Shown here one piece after another: positions 21,381 to 22,460 of a stretch of DNA of 22,460 nt (position 1 is the stretch's first letter; the number at the start of each line of letters is the position of its first letter). Source of the stretch: DASPXK01 sp035637315 (GTDB lineage Bacteria > Chloroflexota > UBA6077 > JACCZL01); the NCBI GenBank assembly GCA_035637315.1, contig DASPXK010000328.1, positions 1-22,460 of the forward strand. Direction: 5' to 3'. Made by a program: the position numbers and the translations under genes. The notes below the pieces were generated by a model, which made no database searches, was not told the DNA's origin, and was given only the letters and a program-made list of their open reading frames with translations.

Positions 21381-22253
21381 ATGCCCTACGAGATGATCCT
21401 CTACGAGAAGGATGGCCCGATCGCGACGGTCACCCTGAACCGGCCAGAAAGCCTCAACGCGATCCACCCTCAGATGGAAGCCGAGCTGCACGACGCCCTT
21501 GACGAGGCCGAGGCCGACGCCGAGATCAGAGCGATCATCCTGACCGGCGCCGGTCGCGCCTTCTCGGCCGGCTATGACGTCGCTCGCGGCCGAACTGAGG
21601 GGCAGAGGAGGCCTCTGGACCCCGACGGCGTCGAGATAGCTGACTTCATCAAGCACTGGTGGCTGAGAGACCGTGACGGCCCACAGAACCTGCTGCACCT
21701 CTGGTACCTGTCCAAGCCAGTCATCGCGGCCGTCAACGGCTGGGCGCTGGGCGGTGGATTATGGTACGCGCTGGCCTGCGACATCACGCTCGCGGCCGAC
21801 AATGCCGTCTTCGGCCAGCCCGAGGTGCGCCACGTCTCCAATACGACCTTCCTCTTCGCGGCCCTGGCCGGCTGGAAGGCAGCCCACCGCTACGCTCTGG
21901 CCGGCGATCACTTCGATGCCGCAGAGGCTTACCGCCTCGGCGTGGTCAACGAGGTCGTACCCGCGGACCAGCTCCTGCCGCGAGCTCGCGCGCTGGCGGA
22001 GCGCATCGCCCGCGTGCCCGAGCCTTCGGTACGGCTCAATAAGGCGGTGACCTGCTACGGCCTGTTGGCGATGGGGGTTGGGGCGGGGATGCTGATGAAC
22101 GGCCCGCTGTCAGCTCTGGCGCATAGCTCGCACAACAGCTACCGGGCGGGCCTGCTAGAAGCCATGCGGAGCGGGGGGCTGCGGGCGTTTCTGGAGGCTC
22201 GTGACGGCCCCTTCCAGCCGGAGCCGTTCGGCCCCAAGTCGGCACCCCGTTAG
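21381..22253 (+). CDS. enoyl-CoA hydratase/isomerase (crotonase) family protein
   Basis: Cytosolic crotonase-fold enzyme of 290 residues, slightly longer than the typical 260 because of a C-terminal extension (about 265-290). The oxyanion hole is formed by AFSAGYDV (about 60-67) and GWALGGGLWYALACD (about 120-134). Of the two hydratase Glu residues, the second is kept in FGQPEVRH. The first, which follows GGG in mitochondrial hydratase, is replaced by hydrophobic/aromatic residues (GGGLWYAL). Isomerase, hydrolase or another crotonase reaction is therefore as likely as simple hydration. GGGAGGCGGCGAG before the ATG is a good ribosome binding site. It follows the acyl-CoA synthetase by 54 nt and is very probably in the same operon. 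Confidence 0.93.
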   Translation: MPYEMILYEKDGPIATVTLNRPESLNAIHPQMEAELHDALDEAEADAEIRAIILTGAGRAFSAGYDVARGRTEGQRRPLDPDGVEIADFIKHWWLRDRDGPQNLLHLWYLSKPVIAAVNGWALGGGLWYALACDITLAADNAVFGQPEVRHVSNTTFLFAALAGWKAAHRYALAGDHFDAAEAYRLGVVNEVVPADQLLPRARALAERIARVPEPSVRLNKAVTCYGLLAMGVGAGMLMNGPLSALAHSSHNSYRAGLLEAMRSGGLRAFLEARDGPFQPEPFGPKSAPR

Positions 22254-22273
22254 GACAGCCTCCATCAGTCAGG

Positions 22274-22460
22274 CTATGACGGCACGGCGAAGGTGAGTCG
22301 GCGAAACAGTACGGCCAGGATGAGCCCCACCAGGCCGTAGATGAGCCAGGGTGCCCAGAGAAGCTTGAATTCAGCTGCCAGGTCAAAGAGAACGCCGGCG
22401 GTGAGGTTTCCAATCGCGCCCCCGATGCCAAGCCCGAGGTAACCGAGGCCGACATAGGTC
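22274..22460 (-). CDS. 3' end of a membrane transporter gene, probably MFS (partial)
   Basis: The minus strand from the right edge codes for 61 residues ending in a TAG at 22276-22274; the 5' part is outside the window. The stretch begins TYVGLGYLGLGIGGAIGNLTAG, which is Gly-rich and hydrophobic. A second hydrophobic segment (APWLIYGLVGLILAVLF) and a basic RRLTFAVPS tail follow. Gly-rich helix, short loop (FDLAAEFKLLW), final helix and basic cytoplasmic tail match the last two TM segments of a major-facilitator transporter (GxxxGxxxxG in TM11, then TM12). It converges on the enoyl-CoA hydratase with 20 nt between stop codons. The substrate cannot be predicted from the tail. Confidence 0.75.
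   Translation of the reverse strand, partial: TYVGLGYLGLGIGGAIGNLTAGVLFDLAAEFKLLWAPWLIYGLVGLILAVLFRRLTFAVPS

Overview
This is a GC-rich window whose genes mostly end codons in G or C. It looks like the genome of a free-living soil or water bacterium. Lipoproteins with proline/alanine-rich linkers, several amidohydrolases, an LLM flavin monooxygenase and a fused ADP-forming CoA ligase fit Chloroflexota best by general impression. Methylomirabilota/Rokubacteria or an actinobacterium cannot be excluded from the sequence alone. There is no rRNA, tRNA, CRISPR array, transposase or phage gene. The content is catabolic and transport-related.

Left part (1-3251). A possible gene start lies on the minus strand at the very edge. 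An FMN-dependent alpha-hydroxy-acid oxidase (minus) diverges from an ABC-transporter lipoprotein (plus) that carries two compensating frameshifts. A near-consensus promoter and an inverted repeat lie between them. A bidirectional hairpin terminator then separates the lipoprotein gene from two overlapping small minus-strand genes of unknown function: a two-TM protein and a 56-residue helical protein.

Centre-left (3475-8710, minus). One transcription unit encodes an exported YtcJ-like amidohydrolase followed by E1-alpha, E1-beta and E2 of a 2-oxo-acid dehydrogenase complex. Its last three genes overlap or nearly touch at their stop/start codons. E3 is not in the window. A perfect 10-bp hairpin sits just upstream of the first ribosome binding site.

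Centre (8909-10879, minus). An LLM monooxygenase and its flavin reductase lie 9 nt apart, a classical two-component FMNH2 system. A 410-nt spacer with palindromic repeat-like elements separates them from the divergent plus-strand genes.

Centre-right (11290-17606, plus). In order: Ldh_2-family NAD(P)-dependent dehydrogenase, peptide/nickel-type ABC solute-binding lipoprotein, PF04909 amidohydrolase, PuuE-like cyclic amide/imide hydrolase of the polysaccharide-deacetylase fold, RidA-like protein and alpha/beta hydrolase. A convergent nitrilase-superfamily carbamoyl/amide hydrolase follows on the minus strand. Sigma70-like promoters are visible before the solute-binding protein and before the RidA gene. 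Taken with the LLM/flavin-reductase pair, this set resembles the functional classes of the Rut (pyrimidine) and allantoin (purine) routes without matching either. A catabolic locus for a cyclic amide or ureide is the most attractive hypothesis for the window, and it is inference.

Right part (18486-22460). It begins with the decayed remnant of a second YtcJ-like amidohydrolase. An ADP-forming acyl-CoA synthetase and an enoyl-CoA hydratase/isomerase follow on the plus strand. The window closes with the 3' end of a convergent membrane transporter gene, probably MFS. Oxidation (alpha-hydroxy-acid oxidase, 2-oxo-acid dehydrogenase) and CoA activation (CoA ligase, hydratase) would carry ring-opened carbon skeletons into central metabolism.
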